Assembly (NCBI GenBank): GCA_963815785.1
Contig: CAWFHZ010000007.1
Coordinates: 124,001 to 188,000 of the forward strand
Reading direction: 5' to 3'
Origin: DATFVA01 sp963815785
Lineage (GTDB): Bacteria > Bacteroidota > Ignavibacteria > Ignavibacteriales > Ignavibacteriaceae
DNA: 64,000 nt
Positions 27,452 through 35,361 of the stretch are shown here, piece after piece. Position 1 is the stretch's first letter. Each line of letters begins with the position of its first letter. The translations under genes were made by a program, and so were the position numbers. Below the pieces are notes generated by a model, which worked only from the letters and a program-made list of their open reading frames with translations, did no database searches and was not told the origin of the DNA.

Positions 27452-28560
27452 AAATCGATAAGATCGAACTACACAAAATATTTCTGCCTTACAAAAAGCC
27501 ATTTGAAACAAGCGGCTGGATTGAGGACGGCAATCACGGAATAATTGCAAAAGTTTTTTCAGATGGATTAATCGGATGGGGAGAATCGCCCGCCGGACTT
27601 GAACCATGGTATAATGAAGAAACTACAGAAACTGCCTGGTCAATTCTTAAAAATTTTTTAGTTCCGATTTTGTGCAACAACAAATTTTTTTCTCCCCAAG
27701 AAGTTGATGAGCTTTTTTCTCCTGTGAGAGGAAATAAAATTGCAAAAACCTGCCTTGAGTTTGCAGTTTGGGATATTTTCAGTAAAGCTGAAAATAAAAG
27801 TCTTTCTGAATTTATTGGTGGAGAAAAACAAAAAGTTCCGGTCGGTGTAAGCATCGGTATTCAGAAAAATATTAATTCATTACTGAAAAGTGTTGAAGAT
27901 TATTTAAAAGAAGGTTACCAGAGAATCAAAATAAAAATTAAACCGGGCTATGATGTTGAACCTGTTAGGGAAATAAGAAAACATTTTCCGGAAATAAAAC
28001 TGCAGGTTGATGCAAACAGTATTTATAAGATAGAAGATGCTGAACTTCTCAAAAAGCTGGATGATTATAATTTACTTTTAATTGAACAGCCGCTAGCTCA
28101 CGATGATATTTACCAGCACTCCAAACTACAGAAAGAATTAAAAACACCTTTGTGTCTTGATGAAAGTATAATTTCCCCCGAGCATGCGGAATTCGCTCTT
28201 GAAATTAATGCCTGCAGAATAATAAATATTAAACCAAGCCGTGTAGGCGGATTAACTCCCGCAAAAAAGATTCACGATTTATGTAAGGATAAATCTGTTC
28301 CCGTCTGGTGCGGCGGAATGCTGGAAACAGGAATCGGCAGAACATTTAATGTTGCACTTGCAAGCATGAATAATTTTTCTCTTCCGGGTGATATAAGCGC
28401 AAACGATAGGTATTTTGAAAAAGATATAGTTCAGAATCCATTTAAACTTAACAGTGATGGAACACTTACTGTTCCCGGACTTCCCGGCTGTGGTGCAATT
28501 GTGGATGAAGAATATCTTAAAAAAGTTACAATAGAAAAACTTGAATTTTATAATAAATAA
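27448..28560 (+). CDS. menC: Enolase-superfamily o-succinylbenzoate synthase / N-acylamino acid racemase
   Basis: The 370-residue product has the muconate-lactonising subgroup plan: a capping domain, then a barrel with the KxK acid/base pair (RIKIKIKPGYD), metal ligands in LQVDANS, IEQPL and CLDESI, and the second-side lysine in NIKPSRVGG. The PVWCGGMLETGIGR and LPGDISANDRYF segments are diagnostic of the OSBS/N-succinylamino acid racemase family. L-Ala-D/L-Glu epimerases carry a DxD there instead. OSBS belongs to menaquinone synthesis, and the racemase acts on N-acyl amino acids. No other men gene is near and the neighbours are peptidases, so the racemase activity may be the relevant one. 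It overlaps the S51 gene by four bases. Confidence 0.82.
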   Translation: MKIDKIELHKIFLPYKKPFETSGWIEDGNHGIIAKVFSDGLIGWGESPAGLEPWYNEETTETAWSILKNFLVPILCNNKFFSPQEVDELFSPVRGNKIAKTCLEFAVWDIFSKAENKSLSEFIGGEKQKVPVGVSIGIQKNINSLLKSVEDYLKEGYQRIKIKIKPGYDVEPVREIRKHFPEIKLQVDANSIYKIEDAELLKKLDDYNLLLIEQPLAHDDIYQHSKLQKELKTPLCLDESIISPEHAEFALEINACRIINIKPSRVGGLTPAKKIHDLCKDKSVPVWCGGMLETGIGRTFNVALASMNNFSLPGDISANDRYFEKDIVQNPFKLNSDGTLTVPGLPGCGAIVDEEYLKKVTIEKLEFYNK

Positions 28561-28570
28561 AGTCTGACAA

Positions 28571-30058
28571 ATGAAAATTATAATATTATTTTTAGCTATG
28601 ACAGCAGCCATCTTCTCTCAGGAAGTTCAAACTCCTCTCGAAAAAAATAACTTTGATAGCCTTACCTCTTATTCTCAAATGATAACTTTTCTGAATAATA
28701 TTTCTAAAACGGATAAGAGAATTAAACTGGAATATATTGCTGAGTCAGTTGAGGGAAGGAAGATTCCTTTATTGAAAATATCAAACGGAAATTTTGGTGA
28801 GGATAAATCCAAAATTAAAATTCTGATTTTTGCACAGCAGCACGGAAATGAGCAATCAGGAAAAGAAGGATCATTGTTGCTGCTAAAAGATATTGCGGAA
28901 AAATCTTTTGACAAATTTCTTAGTGATGCAGACCTGTTGTTAGTTCCGCAGATGAATCCGGATGGTTCGCAAAAGAATGAAAGACGCAATGGGAATGAGG
29001 CCGATTTAAACAGGAACCATCTCATACTAACACAGCCGGAAGTAATCGGACTTCACAAACTTTTTAATGAATATTTACCAGAAGCTACATTAGATGTTCA
29101 TGAATATTATCCATACTCAGATGACTGGATTAAATTCGGTTATATTAAAAATTTCGATGAACAATTCGGTGCAACCACAGATATTAATGTTTCAGAAAAA
29201 ATAAGAGACTATTCTAATAAAGAGTTTTTTCCTTTTGCCAAAGAATATTTAAAAGAAAGAGGATATTCATTTAATAATTATGTTCTTGGGGGACCTCCGG
29301 GTGTGGAGAGAATGAGGCACAGTACTGTTGATATTAATGATGGCAGGCAGAGTTTCGGAATATTGAATTCTTTCTCTTTTATTTTGGAGGGCTTAAACGG
29401 AAAGGATGCTTTTAAAGATAATATAAAACATCGTGCAAATGGACAAAAAACAGCTCTGGAAGCATTTATTACTTTTGCCGTTAAAAATAAAGATAAAATT
29501 AAAAAACTTGTGCATTCTGAAAGAACCAGGTTGATTAAATCAAAAGAGGGTGATTCCGTTGCAATCAGAATGGAACATGTTAAAGGGGATAGTGAATTGA
29601 AGTTGACTCTCAAATCAGTTTCTAGCGGGGAAGATTCTATTATTACAGTTGAAGAATATCATTCTGTTGTGAATCCGGTTTTAATTGTAAAGAAACCATC
29701 GGGATATTTAATCCCGAAAGATTCTGTAAATCTCGTAGAAATGCTCAAAAATCATGATGTAAAATTTAGATCTTTAACACAAGCCGGAAAAGTAATATTT
29801 CAGAAATATTATATCGAAAATATCGACTCAGTTTTTCTCGAAGAATTAATGCTGCCTGATCCAAAAATTAAAATAGAAGAAACATCAATTATAAATCCTG
29901 ATAAATATTTTTATGTTCCAATTAATCAGTTGAATAGCAATGTTCTGGTATTAGGATTAGAGCCGCAGAGTATGATTGGAATTGTGGTATACGATGAATA
30001 TAAAAAATGGATTCAGGCGGGAAAATATTATCCGGTAATAAGAGTAATCAAAAATTAA
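28571..30058 (+). CDS. Exported M14-family zinc carboxypeptidase
   Basis: The 495-residue product has a signal peptide (to IFSQ, about residue 16). The M14 zinc site is visible as QQHGNEQSG (His91 and Glu94) and DVHEYYP (His177), with MNPDGSQKNERRNG and ADLNRNH between, which hold the substrate-carboxylate arginine region. FILEGLNG carries the candidate catalytic Glu273. A C-terminal extension of about 200 residues has no clear family. It should trim C-terminal residues from peptides outside the cytoplasm. It is the last gene of the operon and converges on the Rrf2 gene with a four-base overlap of stops. Confidence 0.88.
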   Translation: MKIIILFLAMTAAIFSQEVQTPLEKNNFDSLTSYSQMITFLNNISKTDKRIKLEYIAESVEGRKIPLLKISNGNFGEDKSKIKILIFAQQHGNEQSGKEGSLLLLKDIAEKSFDKFLSDADLLLVPQMNPDGSQKNERRNGNEADLNRNHLILTQPEVIGLHKLFNEYLPEATLDVHEYYPYSDDWIKFGYIKNFDEQFGATTDINVSEKIRDYSNKEFFPFAKEYLKERGYSFNNYVLGGPPGVERMRHSTVDINDGRQSFGILNSFSFILEGLNGKDAFKDNIKHRANGQKTALEAFITFAVKNKDKIKKLVHSERTRLIKSKEGDSVAIRMEHVKGDSELKLTLKSVSSGEDSIITVEEYHSVVNPVLIVKKPSGYLIPKDSVNLVEMLKNHDVKFRSLTQAGKVIFQKYYIENIDSVFLEELMLPDPKIKIEETSIINPDKYFYVPINQLNSNVLVLGLEPQSMIGIVVYDEYKKWIQAGKYYPVIRVIKN

Positions 30059-30528
30059 TTATTGCTGTTGATCGAAGGAATATCCTGGGTGAAATTTGTA
30101 ACAAGAGAAGAAACTTCATCTTCTTTCCCGAGCAGATCTTTCAATGTAAGTTTATCGAGGACACTATCAAGAAGCGACTGAACGGTGCTCCATAAGGATC
30201 GAACCGAGCAATCTATTGAGTTTGTACATATTTTTGGCAGTCCCGAATGAACGTCGCAAAATGATGATTCATATAATTTCCCGCCAAGTGCAGCAAGTAC
30301 ATTTCCAATAATTATTTCATCTGATGGACGGGCTAATTTATATCCGCCGGTTTGTCCGCGGCTGCTTTCAATAAATTCCCCAAGTCGCAGAATACGCAAA
30401 AGTTTTCCAACGTGTGCGGTTGATAATCCTTCCAGCTCGCTTATTTCCGGAATTGTCAATCCATTTTGTGATTTTGCAATCCTTATCAGGCAACGTAAAC
30501 CATATTCTTCCTGTGTACTAAATTTCAT
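30055..30528 (-). CDS. Rrf2/IscR-family Fe-S-type transcriptional regulator
   Basis: The 157-residue product has a winged helix (LTIPEISELEGLSTAHVGKLLRIL, then GGYKLARP) and three cysteines in the family arrangement, spaced nine and five residues apart (SFC, KIC, IDC). These can hold a [2Fe-2S] or similar cluster. It is downstream of, and transcribed in the same direction as, the suf operon, so it most probably senses cluster status and adjusts Fe-S assembly. A possible -10 TATAAT (30537-30542 on the complement) is so near the ATG that the message would be almost leaderless. Confidence 0.9.
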   Translation of the reverse strand: MKFSTQEEYGLRCLIRIAKSQNGLTIPEISELEGLSTAHVGKLLRILRLGEFIESSRGQTGGYKLARPSDEIIIGNVLAALGGKLYESSFCDVHSGLPKICTNSIDCSVRSLWSTVQSLLDSVLDKLTLKDLLGKEDEVSSLVTNFTQDIPSINSNN

Positions 30529-30552
30529 TTTTTATTATTATATAATTTTATT

Positions 30553-30587
30553 GACTGTCACATTGAGTATGTCAAAATGTGACAGTC
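30553..30587. promoter_or_regulatory. Long palindrome upstream of the Rrf2 gene, candidate operator
   Basis: Perfect 12-bp arms GACTGTCACATT (30553-30564) and AATGTGACAGTC (30576-30587) flank an 11-bp centre that itself reads TTGA-n5-TCAA with the adjoining bases. Neither strand has a following T-run, so it is not a normal terminator. It lies just upstream of the putative promoter of the Rrf2 gene and after the last suf-operon gene, suiting autoregulation. Confidence 0.6.
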
Positions 30588-30604
30588 TAAATAATGATTA
30601 AATT

Positions 30605-31138
30605 CTATTCTTTATACAATGGAATTTTTGAACCGCACTGAACTGCGTAAGTAACTTTAGCAAACATCTCTGCAGGAATTGACGGACCTTGATTTGTACA
30701 GAGTTCATCAAATGCTTCACGTAAATCAACAGCTATTTCTTCAGCTGAACGACCTTCGATATTGTATCTCTGCATAAAGTACATCAGTTTTCCATTTTTG
30801 AATAAAGCTATGCTTGGTGAAGATGGCGGATATCCAGTTATATACTCTCTTATTTTATCGACGGCTTCTCTTTCCTGTCCTGCAAATCCGGTTACGAGTC
30901 TGTCAGGAATAACATTATGTTGTAGTGCTAATGAAATCCCCGGTCTTGCACTACCTGCAGCACAACCACAGACAGAATTGATCATCACAAGAACGGTTTT
31001 ATCATCTTTTACATTTATGGCTTCATCAACATCTTTTGAAGTTAACAGTTCTTTAAAGCCTACTGCAATTAATGCATCTCTCATTGGCTGAACAGCGTCC
31101 TGATCATATAGTGGAGGACGCGACATAATATTGAACAT
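30605..31138 (-). CDS. Bacilliredoxin (BrxA/BrxB, YphP/YqiW family)
   Basis: The 177-residue thioredoxin-like protein has the family active site NSVCGCAAGSARP (CGC) and the conserved SRPPLYDQDAVQPMRDAL start and GYPPSSPSIALFKNG segment. Bacilliredoxins remove bacillithiol from proteins, and the family is widespread in Bacteroidota and Firmicutes. The C-terminus is about 30 residues longer than in Bacillus (VTYAVQCGSKIPLYKE). The start could also be the methionine at 31126. It is the seventh gene of the suf operon, which suggests redox protection of Fe-S assembly. Confidence 0.88.
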   Translation of the reverse strand: MFNIMSRPPLYDQDAVQPMRDALIAVGFKELLTSKDVDEAINVKDDKTVLVMINSVCGCAAGSARPGISLALQHNVIPDRLVTGFAGQEREAVDKIREYITGYPPSSPSIALFKNGKLMYFMQRYNIEGRSAEEIAVDLREAFDELCTNQGPSIPAEMFAKVTYAVQCGSKIPLYKE

Positions 31139-31167
31139 ACTTTCTTCTCCTGTTGTTATTTAATTTT

Positions 31168-31503
31168 TTAAAGCATTCCAAGTTCTAATTTGGCAACATC
31201 AGACATCATATCTTTGTCCCACGGAGGACTCCATACGAGTTCTACTCTGACATTTCTTACTTCAGGGATTGAATAAATTTTTTCCTGAACTTCTCCCGGT
31301 AAAGAACCTGCAACCGGACAGGCAGGTGAGGTAAGCGTCATTTTAACAATAACATTGGCATCGTTATCAATCTGAATTTCATATATTAATCCAAGCTCAA
31401 AAATGTTAACAGGAATTTCCGGATCATAACATGTTTTAACCATTGCTATAATTTTTTCTTCCAGTTCCTGTTTATTAATTATTTCGGTTATTTCCTTTTT
31501 CAT
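31168..31503 (-). CDS. sufT: SufT-like Fe-S assembly factor (MIP18/DUF59 family)
   Basis: The 111-residue single-domain protein has CYDPEIPVNIFELGLIYEI, then MTLTSPACPVAGSLPGEV and VELVWSPPWDKDMMSD, the conserved core of the MIP18/PaaD/SufT family. These proteins help place or mature Fe-S clusters on target enzymes. It overlaps the sufU gene by four bases, consistent with a late role in the SUF pathway. Confidence 0.9.
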   Translation of the reverse strand: MKKEITEIINKQELEEKIIAMVKTCYDPEIPVNIFELGLIYEIQIDNDANVIVKMTLTSPACPVAGSLPGEVQEKIYSIPEVRNVRVELVWSPPWDKDMMSDVAKLELGML

Positions 31504-31955
31504 TCTGTTGTTACAGTTTTATTTTTTTCTTTCAAAGCTGATAACATAGTATGCCAGGCAAGGCTTGCACATTTTACCCGGGCAGGAAATTCTCTGACCC
31601 CGGCAAATACTGCCAGTTTGCCAACTTCATCTGTATTGACTTCTTCATTCATCTTTCCCGTAATTAGGTGTTGAAATTTTTCAAATATTTTTTCAGCTTC
31701 TTCAATGGTTTTTCCTTTAACCATTGTACTCATTAGTGAAGCAGAAGCTTTTGAAATTGCGCACCCGGAACCCATGAATGAAATATCTTCAATCTTATCT
31801 TCATTCAATTTTACGTAAACATCAATTCTGTCGCCGCATAAAGGGTTATATCCTTCCGCATAATGATTTGCTGTCTCAATCTTTTTAAAATTTCTCGGAC
31901 TTTTATTATGGTCTAAAATTACCTGCTGGTAAAGTTCTCTTAATTCATTGTCCAT
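31500..31955 (-). CDS. sufU: SufU-type Fe-S scaffold / sulfur-transfer protein
   Basis: The 151-residue product has the SufU zinc-site residues: NPLCGDRIDVYV (Cys and Asp), MGSGCAISKASASLM (Cys), and RVKCASLAW (Cys). The insert between the second and third cysteine motifs fits SufU rather than IscU. It accepts persulfide sulfur from SufS. It overlaps sufS by one base. Confidence 0.93.
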   Translation of the reverse strand: MDNELRELYQQVILDHNKSPRNFKKIETANHYAEGYNPLCGDRIDVYVKLNEDKIEDISFMGSGCAISKASASLMSTMVKGKTIEEAEKIFEKFQHLITGKMNEEVNTDEVGKLAVFAGVREFPARVKCASLAWHTMLSALKEKNKTVTTE

Positions 31956-33208
31956 CAGCTAAATGCCTCAATTACTTTTTTAATTCCCTGAACAAGAACA
32001 TCTGCTTCTTCAATAGTGTTGTACATAGCAAACGAAGCACGTGAAGTTGCGGAAATATTATACCTGTCCATCAAAGGCTGAGTGCAGTGATGTCCTGTAC
32101 GCACAGCAATTCCTTCAAAGTCTAAAAAAGTTCCTACATCGTGAGGATGCACATTCTTTAGAACAAAGGATATAACACTGCTTTTCTCAGGTGCAGTTCC
32201 GATTATTCTTAACCCCTCAATGTCAGATAATTTATTAGTAGCATAATCAAGCACGTGTTTTTCATGTAATTGAATGGAATTAAGACCGATAGAATTAACA
32301 TAATCTATTGCTGCACCCAGCCCGATAGCATCTGCAATATTTGATGTACCTGCTTCAAACTTGAAGGGAAGTTCATTATAAGTTGTTTTGTCAAAAGTTA
32401 CTTTTGAGATCATATCTCCGCCTCCCATAAAAGGCGGCATCTGTTCCAGCAGATTTTCTTTTCCGTATAAAATTCCTATTCCAGTTGGTCCGTAAAGTTT
32501 ATGACCTGAGAAAGCAAAGAAATCACAATCAAGTTTTTGTACATCAACCGGGATATGGCTTACAGCCTGTGCTGCATCGAGCAAAACAGGAACTCCATGT
32601 TTATGAGCTATTTCAATTATTTTCTCAACAGGATTTATTGTGCCGAGTGTATTGGAAACATAAACAACCGAAATAATTTTTGTTCGTTCAGTAATTAATT
32701 TTTCAAATTCATCAAGAATTAATTCTCCACTGTCGGTTATTGGTACAACTTTCAGAACAGCTTTCTTTTCCGAAGCGATAAGCTGCCACGGAACTATGTT
32801 GGAATGATGTTCCATTCCCGTAATCAGTATTTCATCGCCCTCATTTAAATTGCTTCTTCCAAAACTGTTAGCAACAAGATTTATAGATTCTGTTGTTCCG
32901 CGTGTGAAGATTATTTCTTTTTCACTTTTAGCATTTATATAGTTTTTAACTTTCACTCTTGATTCTTCAAAAGCGGCAGTTGCTTTTTCGCTTAGAGTAT
33001 GAACTCCGCGGTGAATGTTGGAATTTATTGAAGTATAATATTCGGTAAGTGAATCAATAACCATATGAGGTTTTTGTGTTGTTGCAGCATTATCGAGATA
33101 ACAAAGTGGTTTTCCTCGTACTAGTGTATTAAGAATAGGGAAGTCTTCACGAATTTTCATTACATCAAATTTTAATTCCCCGGATAATATTTCAGCTTTA
33201 GTATTCAC
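31955..33208 (-). CDS. sufS: Cysteine desulfurase SufS
   Basis: The 417-residue class V PLP enzyme removes sulfur from cysteine to form a persulfide. Visible marks are DFPIL..GKPLCYLDNAATTQKP, GMEHHSNIVPWQ, LDAAQAVSH, FSGHKLYGPTGIG (PLP lysine), and RTGHHCTQPLM with the catalytic cysteine. Length and start are normal. It follows sufD with no gap and feeds the adjacent SufU. Confidence 0.96.
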   Translation of the reverse strand: MNTKAEILSGELKFDVMKIREDFPILNTLVRGKPLCYLDNAATTQKPHMVIDSLTEYYTSINSNIHRGVHTLSEKATAAFEESRVKVKNYINAKSEKEIIFTRGTTESINLVANSFGRSNLNEGDEILITGMEHHSNIVPWQLIASEKKAVLKVVPITDSGELILDEFEKLITERTKIISVVYVSNTLGTINPVEKIIEIAHKHGVPVLLDAAQAVSHIPVDVQKLDCDFFAFSGHKLYGPTGIGILYGKENLLEQMPPFMGGGDMISKVTFDKTTYNELPFKFEAGTSNIADAIGLGAAIDYVNSIGLNSIQLHEKHVLDYATNKLSDIEGLRIIGTAPEKSSVISFVLKNVHPHDVGTFLDFEGIAVRTGHHCTQPLMDRYNISATSRASFAMYNTIEEADVLVQGIKKVIEAFS

Positions 33209-34540
33209 TTATTGTACCTGATTAAATTTAGTTGTCAGAATTTCTTCAAGATAATTTCTTATAGCTTCAACTTTAATTGAATTTACAACTTCACTTGCAA
33301 ATGCATGAATAAGTAAACCGCGTGCTGTTTTATCCCCGATTCCTCTTGTCTTGAGGTAAAAAAGAGCATCCTCATTTATTTGTCCTATCGTTGCACCGTG
33401 AGAACACTTAACATCATCGGCAAAAATTTCCAACTGCGGTTTTGTGTTTATAAGCGCGCTATCTGAAAGAATAATATTATTGTTTTCCTGGAATGCATTT
33501 GTTTTCTGTGCATCAGGGCGAACCATTACTTTACCATTAAATACTCCGCGTGATTTTCCGTCAAGAATTCCTTTGTAATGTTCATGACTGTCGCAATGCG
33601 GTTTTGCATGATCTATCATCGTGTGAACATCAAACAACTGGTTTCCATCAATCATAAATAAACCGTTAAGCTGACAATTACCGCCTTCATTATTAAAACG
33701 GGTATTAAAATCATTTCGGCTTAAATCACCGCCAAAGGAAATCATGTTCGAAGTAAAATTACTGTTCCGTTCCTGGTCAACTTCCATCCTTGCGATATGA
33801 AAAGCACTTTTACTTTCATCCTGCAGCTTAATGTGATCAAGGACTGCATTTTCATCGACAAAAATTTCTGTAACCGTATTTGTAAAATATATTTCGTTAT
33901 CTATTGAAGCGTAGTGTTCAATAATTGTCGCCTGGGAATTTTTACCTGCTACAAATAGATTTCTCGGCTGGTTTAAAATCTTTTGATCCTTTGAAGTGCT
34001 GAGATAAAGAATATGAACCGGCTCTTCAATTAATTTTCCATCGGGGATATAAACGAAAGCCCCATCTTTTGTAAAAGCAGTACTTAATGCTGTAAAAATC
34101 TGGTCTTTATAATCAGCATATTTGCTGTAATGCTTCTCAACAATTTCAGAATGATTTTTAATTGCCTCAGCTATACTGCCGGCGATTACTCCTTTGGGTA
34201 AACTTTTTATGTCAGAAAGCTCTTCGGAAAAAAATCCATTTATAAAAACAAGAAGTGAATGCTCAAGTTCACTAAATAAAAATTTTTGAACCTGATTTTT
34301 GGATACTCCGGATTTTTTTTCAGAAGGAATAAAGTTATGCTTAAGTAAAGGAGCAATACTGGTGTATTTCCATTCTTCATTCCTGGTTGTCGGAAAATCA
34401 AGTTCAGAAAAATTTAAGATAGCATCTTTTCGGATCTTGTGAATTGCGGTAGATTTTCCGCCGTTCAGGCTGTTCTCAAATTTTCCGAAATTTTCTATGT
34501 ACGAGTCTTTTATATTTTTTAATTCTGAAGTTTCAGTCAT
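33209..34540 (-). CDS. sufD: Fe-S assembly protein SufD
   Basis: The 443-residue product is the partner of SufB in the SufBC2D scaffold. NEEWKYTSIAPL near the N-terminus is characteristic, followed by the long beta-helix and a C-terminal core with CQLNGLFMIDGNQLFDVHTMIDHAKPHCDS and KCSHGATIGQINEDALFYLKTRGI. The conserved histidine of the SufB-SufD interface is present (KCSHG). It sits between sufC and sufS. Confidence 0.95.
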   Translation of the reverse strand: MTETSELKNIKDSYIENFGKFENSLNGGKSTAIHKIRKDAILNFSELDFPTTRNEEWKYTSIAPLLKHNFIPSEKKSGVSKNQVQKFLFSELEHSLLVFINGFFSEELSDIKSLPKGVIAGSIAEAIKNHSEIVEKHYSKYADYKDQIFTALSTAFTKDGAFVYIPDGKLIEEPVHILYLSTSKDQKILNQPRNLFVAGKNSQATIIEHYASIDNEIYFTNTVTEIFVDENAVLDHIKLQDESKSAFHIARMEVDQERNSNFTSNMISFGGDLSRNDFNTRFNNEGGNCQLNGLFMIDGNQLFDVHTMIDHAKPHCDSHEHYKGILDGKSRGVFNGKVMVRPDAQKTNAFQENNNIILSDSALINTKPQLEIFADDVKCSHGATIGQINEDALFYLKTRGIGDKTARGLLIHAFASEVVNSIKVEAIRNYLEEILTTKFNQVQ

Positions 34541-34558
34541 TTTATTTTTCTTTTAAAA

Positions 34559-35323
34559 TTAATTCTCTACTAACTGGTTTTTATCATCTTTAATCCAGTC
34601 GTATCCTTTATCTTCAAGCTCGAATGCCAGTTCTTTTCCACCGGATTTAACAATTCTTCCATTATAAAGTACGTGAACAAAATCAGGCACAATGTAATTA
34701 AGTAATCTCTGGTAGTGTGTAACTACAATTGTAGCATTTCCTTTATTCTTTAACTTGTTTACTCCATTTGCAACAATTCTTAAAGCGTCTATATCAAGTC
34801 CTGAATCAGTTTCGTCGAGTATACTTAGTTTTGGTTCAAGCACTGCCATTTGAAATATCTCATTTCTCTTTTTTTCGCCGCCGGAAAATCCTTCATTAAC
34901 AGCTCTGCTAAGCAGCTTCTGATCCAGTTCTACAAGTTTCATCTTATCTTTTATCAGCGTTAGAAATTCCATTGCGTCCAGTTCCTCTTCGCCGCGGTAT
35001 TTTCTAATTTCATTTAAAGCTGTCTTTAACAGATTTGTGTTGCTTACACCCGGTAGTTCAACAGGATATTGAAAAGCCAGGAATAAACCTTCCCTTGCAC
35101 GGTCTTCGGGTGAAAGTTCTAAAAGATTTTTTCCGTTGTAAGTTATCTCTCCTTCAGTAACTACATATTCTTCTTTACCTGCAAGAGCTGAAGCGAGAGT
35201 ACTTTTACCCGAACCGTTTGGTCCCATAATCGCGTGAACTTCACCGGCATTTACATTCAAATTAATTCCTTTAAGAATTTCTTTCTCGCCGATTTTCACG
35301 TGTAAATTTTTAACTGCTAACAT
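34559..35323 (-). CDS. sufC: Fe-S assembly ATPase SufC
   Basis: The 254-residue ABC-type ATPase has Walker A GPNGSGKSTL, the signature NEGFSGGEKKRNEIFQMA, Walker B KLSILDETDSGLDIDAL with the SufC-specific 'DETDSGLD', and the H-loop VTHYQRLL. It drives conformational change of the SufBCD scaffold. Length and start are normal. Confidence 0.97.
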   Translation of the reverse strand: MLAVKNLHVKIGEKEILKGINLNVNAGEVHAIMGPNGSGKSTLASALAGKEEYVVTEGEITYNGKNLLELSPEDRAREGLFLAFQYPVELPGVSNTNLLKTALNEIRKYRGEEELDAMEFLTLIKDKMKLVELDQKLLSRAVNEGFSGGEKKRNEIFQMAVLEPKLSILDETDSGLDIDALRIVANGVNKLKNKGNATIVVTHYQRLLNYIVPDFVHVLYNGRIVKSGGKELAFELEDKGYDWIKDDKNQLVEN

Positions 35324-35361
35324 TATTTTTTCCTGTTTCCATTTTAATTTTTAAGAAAGAT

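Noticed and set aside
27448..28560. L-Ala-D/L-Glu (dipeptide) epimerase
   Set aside because: The DxD motif expected near the C-terminal end of the barrel is replaced by the GGMLETGIGR segment of the OSBS/NSAR family.
30553..30587. Terminator of the suf operon
   Set aside because: The hairpin is strong, but no T-run follows on either strand.
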